Shown: positions 26,147 through 35,397, counted from the stretch's first letter. The stretch is 64,000 nt of DNA from Legionella donaldsonii (GCF_900452385.1 NZ_UGOA01000001.1:1001501-1065500), one strand, 5' to 3'. Notes: generated by a model from the sequence alone, not told the origin. Translations and numbers: made by a program.

Positions 26147-26623
26147 TTAGTTCATTAATGCAATAACGGCATTGAGATAAGAAGCGAATACCAGCCAAAC
26201 CAGGTAGGGAATTAATAACCAGGCAATGGTTTTATGCGTTTTTTTAGCCTCAATGATTAAGAGCACATTCAAACAGGTTAAAACCACAAGCCAAATAGCA
26301 CTTGGCGTCAACCAATGGAGCCCAAAAAAGAGTGGAGTCCAGGCCCAATTCATGAGCATTTGTAATGCGAAAAGCACCGTCACTTTTTTAGAAGACACCT
26401 TATTATGATTTGATAAAATCCAGGCAATGACTGCCAGAAGTGCATACAATACGGTCCAAACAATCGAAAAAATAAACCCGGGCGGCGTTAGGGATGATTT
26501 ATTAAGATGCTCATACCAGGGATAAATATTCGCCTGAGTGAGTAAACCCAGTAAAAAGCCTATGCTTTCAAAAAGCACAATCCAGCCTATCAATTTCATT
26601 AGTTTATTGAAGCGCAAAATCAT
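26147..26623 (-). CDS. tspO: TspO/MBR family protein
   Basis: The 158-aa protein has five membrane helices. The family signature is clear: I-Y-P-W-Y, N-K-S-S-L-T-P-P-G-F-I-F-S-I-V-W-T-V-L-Y, then N-W-A-W-T-P-L-F-F-G and the closing Y-L-V-W-L-V-F-A-S-Y-L-N. TspO binds porphyrins and helps manage oxidative and light stress. It converges with the photolyase gene, leaving only 23 bases between stops. TspO genes are often regulated with photolyase and cyclopropane-synthase-like genes, which supports a shared light-stress role for this region. Confidence 0.92.
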   Translation of the reverse strand: MILRFNKLMKLIGWIVLFESIGFLLGLLTQANIYPWYEHLNKSSLTPPGFIFSIVWTVLYALLAVIAWILSNHNKVSSKKVTVLFALQMLMNWAWTPLFFGLHWLTPSAIWLVVLTCLNVLLIIEAKKTHKTIAWLLIPYLVWLVFASYLNAVIALMN

Positions 26624-27147
26624 TTCCCTAAAGTTGGGTTAATCCTTCTTTGATGGTTGGGCATTTTAAAGTAACTTTCAACCCCTTTAGGGTTTAAATT
26701 AGAACTAAGGTGGTTGCTGGCGTAAAACTTGTGATCCAGGTGGGTCAATGAACGGATGAAATAATCAGGTGAATCTTTTTCTGATAGTGAGTAAGCTCAA
26801 TAGAAATGATTGAAGGCAGTCACTCTAGTCCTCAGGAAAGATTGATTGAATGTTACTCGTAGCGCTTTCGGCGCATATAATTTCTCTCTGTCTACGCTTG
26901 CTGTATAATCATCCAAACTCAAATAAAGAGTATGAATTGCAACAGAAAGATAACTCTTAAATGAGAAATCCAGGATTAAAGAGAGAACATCATTTACATA
27001 CACGACATCGTTTAAACAAGCCAGCAAAAAAGCTTAAACAAAGCAATAGTAAGATGGCGCGAGAGGCATTCCTCAACCAGACTTTCAATACAACAACAGA
27101 AATATCGACAAGAGTGATGTCAATCAAATCTATTAAGGTAATTATTA
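26624..27147. other. intergenic, no gene recognised
   Basis: About 520 bases between tspO and the monooxygenase gene. Possible short frames lack ribosome sites and coding character. A promoter for the monooxygenase is likely in the last 200 bases, but no clear boxes stand out. Confidence 0.5.
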
Positions 27148-28311
27148 ATGTCTAAAAATCTCAAAATTCTTATCGTAGGGGTTGGTGTAGCGGGCCCCGC
27201 ACTTGGTTATTGGCTAAGAAGATTTGGTTTTTCGCCAGTCTTGATTGAAAAGTCCAAGTCGATTAGAAAAGGCGGTCAGGCACTGGATATACGCGGCATA
27301 GCAACGCATCTCGCGAGAGAAATGGGTATCTATGATCAAATCTGTGAGAGGCGCACGCGAATAGAATGCGGCCGTTTTGTCGATACAGCGGGTAATGTGC
27401 TCCATGAAGAACAGGGTGAGAAATTTGGGTTCCGCCAAGATGATGAAGTTGAAATTCTCCGGGGTGATTTAGTTGAAATCCTGATGAAAGCCATTGCTGA
27501 TATACCTTGCTATTTCGATCAATCCATTATGAGCATGGAGCAGAACGCTGATAACGTGATAGTCCATTTCAGGGACGGTAAGGTTGAAAAGTATGACCTG
27601 GTGATCGCTGCCGATGGTATTCACTCTGCTACAAGGCGAATTATTTTTGATCAAAGTGAATATCAGTTAATTCATCTTGGTTCCTATCTTAGTACTTTTA
27701 CAATTCCAAATTACCTTCATTTAAATCACGTCGATCTCGAATGCGAGGCTGATAATAAATTGGTATCAATCAATAGCGATAACAACCCCGAAATAGCAAG
27801 AGCAGGATTTATGTTCCGCTCTAACCATATCCTGAAAGACATTCGCGATGAGCAGGAACAAAAGCAATTCCTGTGGGATACTTTCCGTGATTTTGGCTGG
27901 GAAGCAGAAAATATTTTAAATCGAATGTCAGAAAGCGATGATTTTTATTTTGATGCGATTACCCAGGTCAAGATGAAGAGTTGGACCAAAGGTCGAATAG
28001 CACTCGTAGGCGATGCAGGGTATTGTCCTTCTCCTTTATCGGGCCAAGGTAATAATTTGGCATTTGTCGGAGCCTATATTCTGGCGGGAGAATTAAAAGC
28101 TGCTCAGGGAAATTATAAGCAAGCGTTTACTCGTTATAATGAATTACTCCATTCCTTCGTGGAGGCTAATCAGGAATTTGGTGTTTGGGTGAGCAAATCA
28201 TTTCTTGTAGAAAATGAAGTTTCCAAAGAAATTGCAGAAGAACGCTCGACCAGAATCCTGGCCATGATCAAAGCAATTTCGAATGGGATTACCTTAGCTC
28301 AATATGAGTAA
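27148..28311 (+). CDS. FAD-dependent monooxygenase (PHBH/TetX-like)
   Basis: The 387-aa flavoprotein of the aromatic-hydroxylase class has a GxGxxG-type start (I-V-G-V-G-V-A-G-P-A-L-G-Y-W-L-R), the D-G motif in L-V-I-A-A-D-G-I-H-S-A-T-R-R (about residue 155) and the second FAD motif in R-I-A-L-V-G-D-A-G-Y-C-P-S-P-L-S-G-Q-G (about 290). Glu33 after strand 2 (L-I-E-K) fits FAD binding. The family hydroxylates aromatics or degrades small molecules, including tetracyclines in TetX, but the substrate here cannot be inferred. It is a single gene. Confidence 0.88.
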   Translation: MSKNLKILIVGVGVAGPALGYWLRRFGFSPVLIEKSKSIRKGGQALDIRGIATHLAREMGIYDQICERRTRIECGRFVDTAGNVLHEEQGEKFGFRQDDEVEILRGDLVEILMKAIADIPCYFDQSIMSMEQNADNVIVHFRDGKVEKYDLVIAADGIHSATRRIIFDQSEYQLIHLGSYLSTFTIPNYLHLNHVDLECEADNKLVSINSDNNPEIARAGFMFRSNHILKDIRDEQEQKQFLWDTFRDFGWEAENILNRMSESDDFYFDAITQVKMKSWTKGRIALVGDAGYCPSPLSGQGNNLAFVGAYILAGELKAAQGNYKQAFTRYNELLHSFVEANQEFGVWVSKSFLVENEVSKEIAEERSTRILAMIKAISNGITLAQYE

Positions 28312-28358
28312 TCCTATTCCAGCTGTTCGCCGGAGACGCCTGGCGCAGCCAAAAAAAC

Positions 28359-28397
28359 AGCCCCCGTTCACCCTTTGCAGGGATGGCAGAAGGGGCT
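28359..28397. terminator. nested hairpin between convergent genes
   Basis: AGCCCC pairs with GGGGCT around an inner CCC-TTTGCA-GGG hairpin. No clear U-run follows, so it may be only a structured region between the monooxygenase and patatin genes. Confidence 0.35.
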
Positions 28398-28406
28398 ATG
28401 GGAACA

Positions 28407-28450
28407 AAGCTTGAATTTTGTATTCAGCGATCCAAATTCAAGCCCTGACC
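28407..28450. repeat. GGTCAGGGCTTGA-family palindromic repeat
   Basis: AAGCTTGAATTTTG is mirrored by CAAATTCAAGCCCTGACC. The patatin gene on the minus strand stops at 28424 within it, so its last residues (about G-Q-G-L-N-L-D-R) come from the repeat. Confidence 0.7.
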
Positions 28451-29674
28451 GCGAGATACAACGTTTCTCCCTTGATGTAATGCAATTACATCAGGGGGAA
28501 TTTTCTCCCAGAAATTGCCGCGAACGGCTTTATTATAACCAATGCGGAATAGCTCATTCATTCGCTGCTTATCAAACATCTCATCGGATTTGGAGACGTA
28601 ATTGGCAGGCACATAAGTTAGATTAAAATCTACCTCTTGTAGCAACGCACATAAATAAATGAAAATGACATCCGCACTCCCTTGCGCTGCGAGCACGCTA
28701 TCCAACGCTTGTCGGCCTATCGAAAGTAGTTTGGGCTGGACTATCTTGTAAGGAAAACGATTTTGATTATTCCGGATAACAAATATTTTTACATTCGGTT
28801 TCTGCTTTAATTTGAAATAGCTGCGTGCAGCATGGATATCAGAGCCTAATCGACTTAAAAAAACAGCAAAGGTGGTTGAGCCATCAACATGCATTTCCTG
28901 ATAGGATTTTCCCTGGTTAACAACATCAATATAGACAGGCGGTAATACAGCAGGAATACTTGCGGAAGCCAATAATACTTTTTTGAATAAGATTATTTTT
29001 TTTGGATTCCGGCTTGCAGCTAAACGAGTTAAATCCCATACCACTAATTTTCGAGAATAAAGATTGGTAGTACCGACATATAAACGCCTTCCTTGATAAA
29101 ATCCCTTAGCGATATCATCGAGTAATTGAGGGGTAATGTAACGGTCTAACAAGTTCTGTAATGGCTTATCCCCTTTGAGCGACTCACCGCCAGTGGCAAG
29201 CGTCCATAAGATTGGTTTGTCTGTTATCACCTCTTTGGATGTGATAGTGGTATATACCTCTTTTAGAGGTTGATCGTATTTTGGCCCGGCAAAGGCTAAA
29301 GGCGCAATTAATGCGCCAGTACTGATTCCCGTTACTGTCGTAAAAGAAGGGCGTTTTCCAGATTTTGTCCAACCATTAAGAATACCTGCACCAAAAGCAC
29401 CATAATCACCTCCGCCAGAAATAATCAGCAGGCTAAAAAAATTTTTTTGGTGGAACATCGTGTCTGGATACGTTTTGGCTAATTGTTTTATCCGTTCAAG
29501 TGATTGCTTTTTGATTAGCGGATTGGAGGAGTTGGTAAATTCGGTTCGTACATCGGGAAAATCGTTTATTTGTACAGCGTTTTCCAGTTCAGCAGGCACC
29601 GGATTCGGTTTCCCAGCGATTTGACATCCGCTCTGGCTAAGGATTAAAAAAATAACTACTATGATTTTTTTCAT
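28424..29674 (-). CDS. patatin-like phospholipase, lipoprotein
   Basis: The 416-aa protein has a lipoprotein signal (MKKIIVVIFLILSQSGC, Cys17 as lipidation site), then a patatin domain. The oxyanion loop is I-S-G-G-G-D-Y-G-A-F-G-A-G (about 85-97). The nucleophile elbow is G-I-S-T-G (Ser118), and the catalytic Asp is probably in H-V-D-G-S-T. This Ser-Asp dyad hydrolyses acyl ester bonds in phospholipids. Lipidation would hold it at an envelope membrane, unlike soluble patatin effectors such as VipD. The extreme C-terminus is encoded by a palindromic repeat (28407-28450), which suggests the natural stop was altered by insertion of that repeat. Confidence 0.88.
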   Translation of the reverse strand: MKKIIVVIFLILSQSGCQIAGKPNPVPAELENAVQINDFPDVRTEFTNSSNPLIKKQSLERIKQLAKTYPDTMFHQKNFFSLLIISGGGDYGAFGAGILNGWTKSGKRPSFTTVTGISTGALIAPLAFAGPKYDQPLKEVYTTITSKEVITDKPILWTLATGGESLKGDKPLQNLLDRYITPQLLDDIAKGFYQGRRLYVGTTNLYSRKLVVWDLTRLAASRNPKKIILFKKVLLASASIPAVLPPVYIDVVNQGKSYQEMHVDGSTTFAVFLSRLGSDIHAARSYFKLKQKPNVKIFVIRNNQNRFPYKIVQPKLLSIGRQALDSVLAAQGSADVIFIYLCALLQEVDFNLTYVPANYVSKSDEMFDKQRMNELFRIGYNKAVRGNFWEKIPPDVIALHQGRNVVSRGQGLNLDR

Positions 29675-29780
29675 CGAATACTTAATCCTTTAATTCATTA
29701 AACCAGGTAATCAAGTTGAAATCGACGCAGACATCAACATGAATACTCCATTCCTTATTAAGCGAAACACTAAGCCTGTG

Positions 29781-30317
29781 TCAAAATTGTTTACCCATTT
29801 TAATCCCATAAACGATTTCATTAGGCGCATTTCTCACAATATCATAATTAACATTAGGCGTGATTTCGATGGCGGACCCAATCTTAAAAATATAATTAAA
29901 TGCGCCTCTTCCTAAGAACTTACTTTTACTTCCTTCTTCAAATTTAATGCCTGGGCCAATACCGATGGTAATATTTTTTAAAAAGCTTAAGGTTATTAAG
30001 CCCATAGTTTCAATTTCATGATGTTGCTCTTTATTATTCGGGGTATTCTCAACATTCAAAGCAAAACCAAAAGGGAGGACCAGTGTTCTGTGATATTCTA
30101 GACCGTAAGTAAAATAATTATAATTTTTTATTTCAGTCCCGCCAAGGAACACCGCAAGCAGATTCTTATTTTCTTCCCTTGTATGTTTTGGTGTTTGCGA
30201 AGCATAAATGAAGTCAACAGATAAGATGGTTAAGAGAACAATAAAACATCCTAGTTTTTTTGTAATGCGTTGTTTCAATCCAGGTCCCCCAAAAAATAAA
30301 ATCAGTGAGTCAGTCAA
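29781..30317 (-). CDS. secreted, probably outer-membrane, hypothetical protein
   Basis: The frame gives 178 aa, but the first 15 residues are unlike a leader. A later start near the K-Q-R-I-T-K-K segment would leave a normal signal peptide: K-K-L-G-C-F-I-V-L-L-T-I-L-S-V-D-F-I-Y-A, cleaved before S-Q-T. The mature part (about 135 residues) is made of amphipathic strands with glycine turns (I-T-I-G-I-G-P-G-I-K-F) and ends in G-I-K-M-G-K-Q-F, a C-terminal Phe typical of outer-membrane barrels. The family was not recognised. Confidence 0.6.
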   Translation of the reverse strand: MTDSLILFFGGPGLKQRITKKLGCFIVLLTILSVDFIYASQTPKHTREENKNLLAVFLGGTEIKNYNYFTYGLEYHRTLVLPFGFALNVENTPNNKEQHHEIETMGLITLSFLKNITIGIGPGIKFEEGSKSKFLGRGAFNYIFKIGSAIEITPNVNYDIVRNAPNEIVYGIKMGKQF

Positions 30318-30488
30318 TTAGTTTGCTAAGTTGCAAGTTCAGGTGGGCAGAAGAAGCTCTGACCTATCCCAGTTTATTCTCAAAAGTAATATTGAATTGA
30401 TGGATTTCTTTCTCACCCAATAGTAGGAAGCCCTGGATGTGTGTGGCCAATTAAAATTAAACCTAACAAAACACGATTACTCTATCAC

Positions 30489-30740
30489 CAAATTAGATGC
30501 GTTTTAAGAGTTTGTTTTTGAGATAAATTTTTAACGAACTGGCCGAAATCCAGGCGCTTCTTTCTAACACCTGGATACGACAACCAATTTGTTTTGACTG
30601 CGCTTAAGCGAGCAAGAAAAGCATGGCTGTATCTATCCGGCCAAGGCAAAGAGTTGAAAGAAATAGCAGCATTTTTAAAGGTATCCACCCGAAGAGTGAC
30701 TCAGCATCGGCAATGGGTACAGCTGATGGATATTGAATAG
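30489..30740 (+). pseudogene. truncated LuxR-type HTH gene relic (1 of 2)
   Basis: The sequence follows the intact gene at 40580-40963 from A-A-C-x-A-A-C-T-G-G-C-C-G onward and keeps T-C-C-A-C-C-C-G-A-A-G-A-G-T-G-A-C-T-C-A-G, the coding sequence of the recognition helix. The front part is replaced by TTAGATGCGTTTTAAGAG... and the frame is broken. It shares its first 100 bases with the shorter relic at 33798-33930. Confidence 0.75.
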
Positions 30741-30897
30741 GAAGTTGACTAAAAGGACTAATATACTTATTTTGGACTGTGGGTTAATGAGTGATATTTA
30801 TAATATAATTAATAACTGCTCAAAGTGTAATTGGAGTCCATCTGTTTGTGTTAATATTTTGGACTACGATTAACTGATTGACTAAAGGAAGAGTCTA

Positions 30898-31065
30898 ATG
30901 CACGGTATATTATTCGTTATCTTTTTAGTTTTACTTCTTATAGGCACTTTGCCAGTCTGGAACTACAGCAGGCGCTGGGGTTATCGCGTATCCTCTTGCA
31001 TTGGGGCCATATTAATCATTTTTTTAGTCGTCCTTGCAATACAATATGCAGTGCGGCTACCTTAA
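30898..31065 (+). CDS. DUF3309 small membrane protein
   Basis: This 55-aa gene is preceded by AAAGGAAGAG, a strong ribosome site. The product is L-L-L-I-G-T-L-P-V-W with Y-S-R-R-W-G-Y between two membrane helices. That is the DUF3309 pattern (a hydrophobic helix, L-P-x-W, a short W-G-Y hinge and a second helix). Function is unknown; such peptides are common in proteobacteria and are sometimes induced by stress. The gene stands alone between the LuxR relic and nhaA. Confidence 0.8.
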   Translation: MHGILFVIFLVLLLIGTLPVWNYSRRWGYRVSSCIGAILIIFLVVLAIQYAVRLP

Positions 31066-31668
31066 AGGTAGGGTAGATTCAATTCAGATCTGATTACTAA
31101 TGCAATTAAGGATGCCTGGCAAATGGGCTCTTTATTGTCCTTTTAATTCATTAATTACCAGTTTTTGTCCCCACAAGGGCTGAACAGGAGTTCCAAGGAT
31201 TATATATTTCGGCACCACTGTGTTCGAAATGTTTTTATATTTCTCGTAACTACTTTTACACCGAACACTCAAGCAGTTGCACAATTAATGCATTTCAATC
31301 CTCTCATGGATCCGAAACATGAAATTTTACACAACGCGGTACAGACAGTTTGTTCATAAGGATGCAGGCAGAACTGTTTATTAAGCTCTATTAAGCTAAG
31401 AACGTACATAATTTGATTGTGCTAAAAATAAACGGATATTTGATGGCCTCTTAAAACAAGTTATAGATTCAATAGATTAATAGATTTGGAAATCATGGAT
31501 ATCATTTCTTTCCGGTGAAGTAGCAATTTATAGCTCATGTGAGGAAATTTTGAATTATACTTAATTTAGTAACATTCAGAGTAACAGGAGAAAAATTGAG
31601 TTTTCAATGTTGGCCGCCTGTATTAGGCACGTTCACATGAGATAACTAATAACAGGGGGCATAATCAA
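31066..31668. other. intergenic, no gene recognised
   Basis: About 600 bases before nhaA. A 64-codon open frame near 31165 lacks coding character and a ribosome site. The promoter of nhaA presumably lies in the last part, but no clear boxes are seen. Confidence 0.45.
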
Positions 31669-32979
31669 GTGCCATTCAATCCACAATTACCTAAGGAACC
31701 CATACATCGGATATCCAAACCATTGGCCCGATTTATTCGTATTGAGACTAGCACAGCATGCTTATTGTTGTTGTCTACTATTATTTCGTTAGTAATTGCG
31801 AATTCTCCTTGGTCCAGGCCTTTTTTATCCATGTGGGAAATCTCTTTGGGAATTCACATAGGGGATTTTGAATTTTCCCGCCCAATACATGCTTGGATAA
31901 ACGATGGATTAATGACCTTATTTTTCTTTTTTGTCTCTTTAGAATTGAAACGAGAATTAGTATTTGGTGAGTTACGAAATCCTCGAATGGCTTTACTCCC
32001 TATTATCGCAGCGCTTGGTGGCATGCTTGTACCAGCTCTAATTTATCTCATGCTCCAACCAGCTGGGCCAGGGCAGAATGGATGGGGTACGGTGATGGCA
32101 ACTGATACTGCTTTTGTTATCGGCTGCTTGGCAATTTTTGGTAAGCATATACCTCAAAGCCTTCGTATGTTTATGTTGTCACTGGCTATTATTGATGATA
32201 TTGGTGCAATTCTGGTTGTTGCCATTGGCTACAGTCAAGGGATTTCATGGATGCCTCTTTTTATAGCGGCAATAGGTTTTATTTTTGTACATACAATAAA
32301 ACGGCTTGGAATTCGTAATTTAGTCGTTTATTTTTTTATTGGTGCTCTTATTTGGGTTGCAATAGATTCATCGGGTATTCACCCCACTGTTACCGGTGTT
32401 ATTCTGGGTTTAATGACTCCCACCAGGATATGGATAAATGATAAACAATTACATAAAATTTTAGAGCATATAGTTTCTTATCCCCCTGGAGAACATTGGA
32501 GCGGCGATACAGAAGATCGTAAAGCGTTGCTTCGGGCGGAAGTAGCTGCTCGTGAGGCTCTTTCGCCGGTTGAACGATTGGAAATCTTTTTGCATCCATG
32601 GGTTGGTTATCTCATTTTGCCTTTATTTGCATTAGCTAACGCAGGCATACCGATTTCTTCCGCCGATTTTACTAATGGGGTTACTGTAGCTGTTTTTCTA
32701 GGGTTCATTTTGGGAAAACCAATAGGAGTTTTTGGTTTTAGTTTTATCGCTGAATTTTTTGGACTAGCGAAACGACCTGACGATCTTAATTGGATATTGT
32801 TAGCCAGTGGCAGTATATTAACTGGAATCGGGTTTACAATGGCTATTTTTATCGCTAATTTAGCGTTCACTCCAGAGCTTATTAATGGTGCTCGGTTGGG
32901 GATTTTGTCAGCAAGTATTTTTTCTGCTTTAGTGGGGATGCTGGTGCTTTTATTTTATAAATTATATTCACTGAAATGA
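31669..32979 (+). CDS. nhaA: Na+/H+ antiporter NhaA
   Basis: The 436-aa protein has about twelve membrane helices and the NhaA hallmarks: A-N-S-P-W early, T-D-T-A-F-V-I-G and the ion-binding Asp pair in L-A-I-I-D-D-I-G-A-I (about residues 184-185). G-S-I-L-T-G-I-G-F-T-M-A-I-F lies near the C-terminus. It exchanges cytoplasmic sodium (or lithium) for external protons across the inner membrane. The start is GTG 31669, preceded by CAGGGGG. It is longer than E. coli NhaA (388 aa) because of an extra loop near residues 255-300 with H-W-S-G-D-T-E-D-R-K. It stands alone. Confidence 0.93.
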   Translation: MPFNPQLPKEPIHRISKPLARFIRIETSTACLLLLSTIISLVIANSPWSRPFLSMWEISLGIHIGDFEFSRPIHAWINDGLMTLFFFFVSLELKRELVFGELRNPRMALLPIIAALGGMLVPALIYLMLQPAGPGQNGWGTVMATDTAFVIGCLAIFGKHIPQSLRMFMLSLAIIDDIGAILVVAIGYSQGISWMPLFIAAIGFIFVHTIKRLGIRNLVVYFFIGALIWVAIDSSGIHPTVTGVILGLMTPTRIWINDKQLHKILEHIVSYPPGEHWSGDTEDRKALLRAEVAAREALSPVERLEIFLHPWVGYLILPLFALANAGIPISSADFTNGVTVAVFLGFILGKPIGVFGFSFIAEFFGLAKRPDDLNWILLASGSILTGIGFTMAIFIANLAFTPELINGARLGILSASIFSALVGMLVLLFYKLYSLK

Positions 32980-33186
32980 TTTTCAATAATCTCACTATTT
33001 ACACTCTGTTCAGCATACTTATAGGAAAGCTATCATAGCCTGTGAAACATAAAGAGCCCAGTTGTGCTATAATTTAAATATTGATCGTATAAACATTTAT
33101 TTTCGATCCCCCAGAAACTTTGTAATCACATTATACCTTCTTTAGTTCGCATTTATTAGGCGTCCCTACTTGATTTTATATCGAGA

Positions 33187-33384
33187 ATGATAATGTTTAC
33201 TTATACTGCAAAAATATATTTTGATAATTTTGAAATAACTACCAATTCTGGAAATAAATTAGAGTCTCTTTTTATTTGGATGTTAGCTCAGGTCCAAGGA
33301 AAACATGGTAATTTAAGTGGCCAAGTTATGAATAACAAAACGCATTTAATCGAAAAAGAGTTTCGAGCATGTGCTTATGATTAG
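33187..33384 (+). CDS. small hypothetical protein
   Basis: The 65-aa frame starts at ATG 33187 and reads M-I-M-F-T-Y-T-A-K-I-Y-F-D-N-F-E-I-T-T. It has no membrane segment and no recognised motif. The stop at 33382 is followed in the same frame by a GNAT-like fragment (33385-33585). It might be a complete small gene, or the front of a broken larger one. Confidence 0.4.
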   Translation: MIMFTYTAKIYFDNFEITTNSGNKLESLFIWMLAQVQGKHGNLSGQVMNNKTHLIEKEFRACAYD

Positions 33385-33585
33385 CTCTTTTCTGCGCGCA
33401 ATGGCGGCATCCAACATGTAAAGGAAATATCGACAGTATGCGATATAGATAATTATGGCTCAGTACTTGAGAAACTTGGTTTTGAAAATCGAGGAATATT
33501 AAAAGAGTGGTTACATTTACCAGCATACGGATATAAAGCTCGGGATTGCTATAAGTATCTAAAAATAATCTTCTTTGCAGAATAG
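33385..33585 (+). pseudogene. GNAT acetyltransferase C-terminal fragment
   Basis: The frame encodes V-C-D-I-D-N-Y-G-S-V-L-E-K-L-G-F-E-N-R-G then I-L-K-E-W-L-H-L-P and a Y-K-A-R-D-C-Y closing strand. This is the end of a RimJ-type N-acetyltransferase (E-K-L-G-F-x-x-E-G followed by L-R-x-W). The acetyl-CoA-binding part is missing, so it is a relic. Confidence 0.7.
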
Positions 33586-33590
33586 GGGAG

Positions 33591-33636
33591 TGGGGCTGAA
33601 TTTTGATCGTTGAATACAAAACTCAAGCCCTGACCT
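33591..33636. repeat. GGTCAGGGCTTGA-family repeat
   Basis: GGGGCTGAATTTTGATCG is mirrored by ACAAAACTCAAGCCCTGACC, a family copy with a degenerate left arm. It follows the GNAT fragment. Confidence 0.6.
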
Positions 33637-33797
33637 CATACATATTGCATTATTCGATGCAGTATACATTAACATTAATCGGCGACTTCACACGTAATTT
33701 TGGTGCAATCTCGACAATTTTGAGCTGCAGCAGAAAACGCACCAAGAGCTGAAGAAGTAGCACTGTCCGATTTAACCTCAGCAGTTACTTCCTTCTT

Positions 33798-33930
33798 CAA
33801 ATTAGATGAGTTTTAAGAGTTTGTTTTTGAGATAAATTTTTAACCAACTGGCCGAAATCCAGGCGCTTCTTTCTAACACCTGGATACGGCAGCCAATTTG
33901 TTTTGACTGCGCTTAAGCGAGCAGGAAAAG
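33798..33930 (+). pseudogene. truncated LuxR-type HTH gene relic (2 of 2)
   Basis: It closely matches the first part of the relic at 30489-30740 and the central part of the intact gene at 40580-40963. It stops at GAGCAGGAAAAG, before the recognition helix, so it is more truncated than the first relic. Confidence 0.75.
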
Positions 33931-33949
33931 TGATCCCTGAGCCAATACC

Positions 33950-34120
33950 TTAGGGTCTGCGGCGAGGAGTCCTGGGTAGAGGGCTCTTAGGAAGTGTGTA
34001 GATCGGGTCGTTTAGATTTCTATTTCGTTCATCACTTCCCCCCGAAATAGTCTTTAAATCCTCTTTTTTGATTTTTTCCTTGGGTTGTTTTTTTGAAGGA
34101 CTTTGAGAAGATTTTTTCAT
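33950..34120 (-). CDS. small peptide with a double-glycine leader-like motif
   Basis: From ATG 34120 the product is 56 aa. It begins with a Lys/Ser-rich segment, then K-K-E-D-L-K-T-I-S-G-G, followed by S-D-E-R-N-R-N-L-N-D-P and a Pro/Arg-rich tail ending R-T-P-R-R-R-P. The E-x-L-x-x-I-x-G-G pattern is the usual end of bacteriocin or RiPP leader peptides cleaved by a C39 peptidase/ABC exporter. The remainder (about 28 aa) has no Cys and is strongly basic. No exporter or modifying enzyme is nearby. A GTG at 34147 could also start it. Confidence 0.5.
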   Translation of the reverse strand: MKKSSQSPSKKQPKEKIKKEDLKTISGGSDERNRNLNDPIYTLPKSPLPRTPRRRP

Positions 34121-34390
34121 GATTTTATCCCATAACAAAGGAAACACCTTTAATTATAGTTCAATTATATAACACAAGGATTAATTAACGAGCGTCGTTC
34201 TATAGCCTCATACTGAAAAATACCCTTTATCCAAAGACTTCACCGAAATTTTTACATCCAAAGCGATCGATAATTTATCCAAAAATTAAAATTGAATGGT
34301 GAATTCCTAATTTCCATCGTCTTTTTATAGAGTTTTCTAGCTATCAGAAGATAGTCTAAAGTTTATACTACTCACAAAATTTATTAAAAA

Positions 34391-35395
34391 ATGCATCCAA
34401 AACAATGGTTGGCGATTAAAAAAGAGGGCTTGTATTGCATTCCCGGGGATTTTTTTATTGACCCTGTTTTGCCAGTTAAGCAGGCAATTATTACCCATGC
34501 CCATCGTGATCATGCACGCTCTGGACATGAGCAAGTGTTCGCACATACCCATACCATTGATCTAATGGCGATACGCTATGATGAAGGTTTTGCCTCAAAA
34601 TTTCGCCGTTTGGCTTATTATGAGAGAGTGAGAGTTAAGGACGTTGAGTGTTATTTATTGCCCGCCGGTCACATTCTAGGTAGTTCTCAGGTTGTTATCG
34701 AATACAAAGGTTCGCGCCTAATTATTTCTGGTGATTATAAACGCTCCTTAGATCCAACTTGTGACCCTTTTGTAGCAGAACCTTGCGATGTATTTATTAC
34801 TGAAGCAACCTTTGGCCTGCCTATTTTTAAGCATCCCCCTATTGAGAAAGAGATTAATAAGTTGCTGGCGTCCTTAGAGGCATTTCCTCATCGTTGTCAT
34901 TTAGTGGGTGTCTATGCTTTAGGGAAATGCCAGCGATTAGTCAGAACGTTAAGACTTATGGGTTATCTGGATCCTATTTTTATCCATGGCGCATTAAAAA
35001 AACTGTGTGATTTTTATGAATCAATGAAAATAGATTTAGGAGAGTTACGAATCGCATCGACTCTGGATGCCGGTACCTCTCAAGGGAAAATTGTCTTATG
35101 CCCTCCCAGTGCCTTAAGGGATAGATGGAGTAGACGCTTTGCCAATGTAGTGGTTTCCATGGCATCAGGGTGGATGCAAACCAGAGCAAGAGCCAAACAA
35201 CAAGGGGTAGAGTTGCCATTAGTTATTTCTGATCATGCTGATTGGTTTGAGTTAATACAAACTATTAAGGAAATTAATCCCCAAGAAGTCTGGATTACCC
35301 ATGGACAGGAAGAAGCCCTTGTTTATTATTTAAATCAACAAGGCTATAAGGCCCAAGCGTTGCATTTACTGGGTTATGAGGAGCATGAGGATTAA
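34391..35395 (+). CDS. ligase-associated DNA exonuclease (metallo-beta-lactamase fold)
   Basis: The 334-aa protein of the MBL/beta-CASP group has metal motif T-H-A-H-R-D-H-A (about residue 38), a later L-L-P-A-G-H-I-L-G-S-S-Q, G-D-Y-K-R as the Asp metal ligand and D-H-A-D-W-F near the C-terminus. Proteins of this type are encoded next to ATP-dependent DNA ligases and process DNA ends before joining. It lies 2 bases ahead of the ligase gene, so the two form one unit. In other bacteria a helicase and a phosphoesterase usually accompany the pair; neither is present here. Confidence 0.9.
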   Translation: MHPKQWLAIKKEGLYCIPGDFFIDPVLPVKQAIITHAHRDHARSGHEQVFAHTHTIDLMAIRYDEGFASKFRRLAYYERVRVKDVECYLLPAGHILGSSQVVIEYKGSRLIISGDYKRSLDPTCDPFVAEPCDVFITEATFGLPIFKHPPIEKEINKLLASLEAFPHRCHLVGVYALGKCQRLVRTLRLMGYLDPIFIHGALKKLCDFYESMKIDLGELRIASTLDAGTSQGKIVLCPPSALRDRWSRRFANVVVSMASGWMQTRARAKQQGVELPLVISDHADWFELIQTIKEINPQEVWITHGQEEALVYYLNQQGYKAQALHLLGYEEHED

Positions 35396-35397
35396 AC

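Noticed and set aside
26961-27155. 64-codon frame upstream of the monooxygenase
   Set aside because: Low-complexity basic sequence without a ribosome site or motif; overlaps the next start.
31165-31359. 64-codon frame before nhaA
   Set aside because: No ribosome site and no recognisable motif; could be chance.
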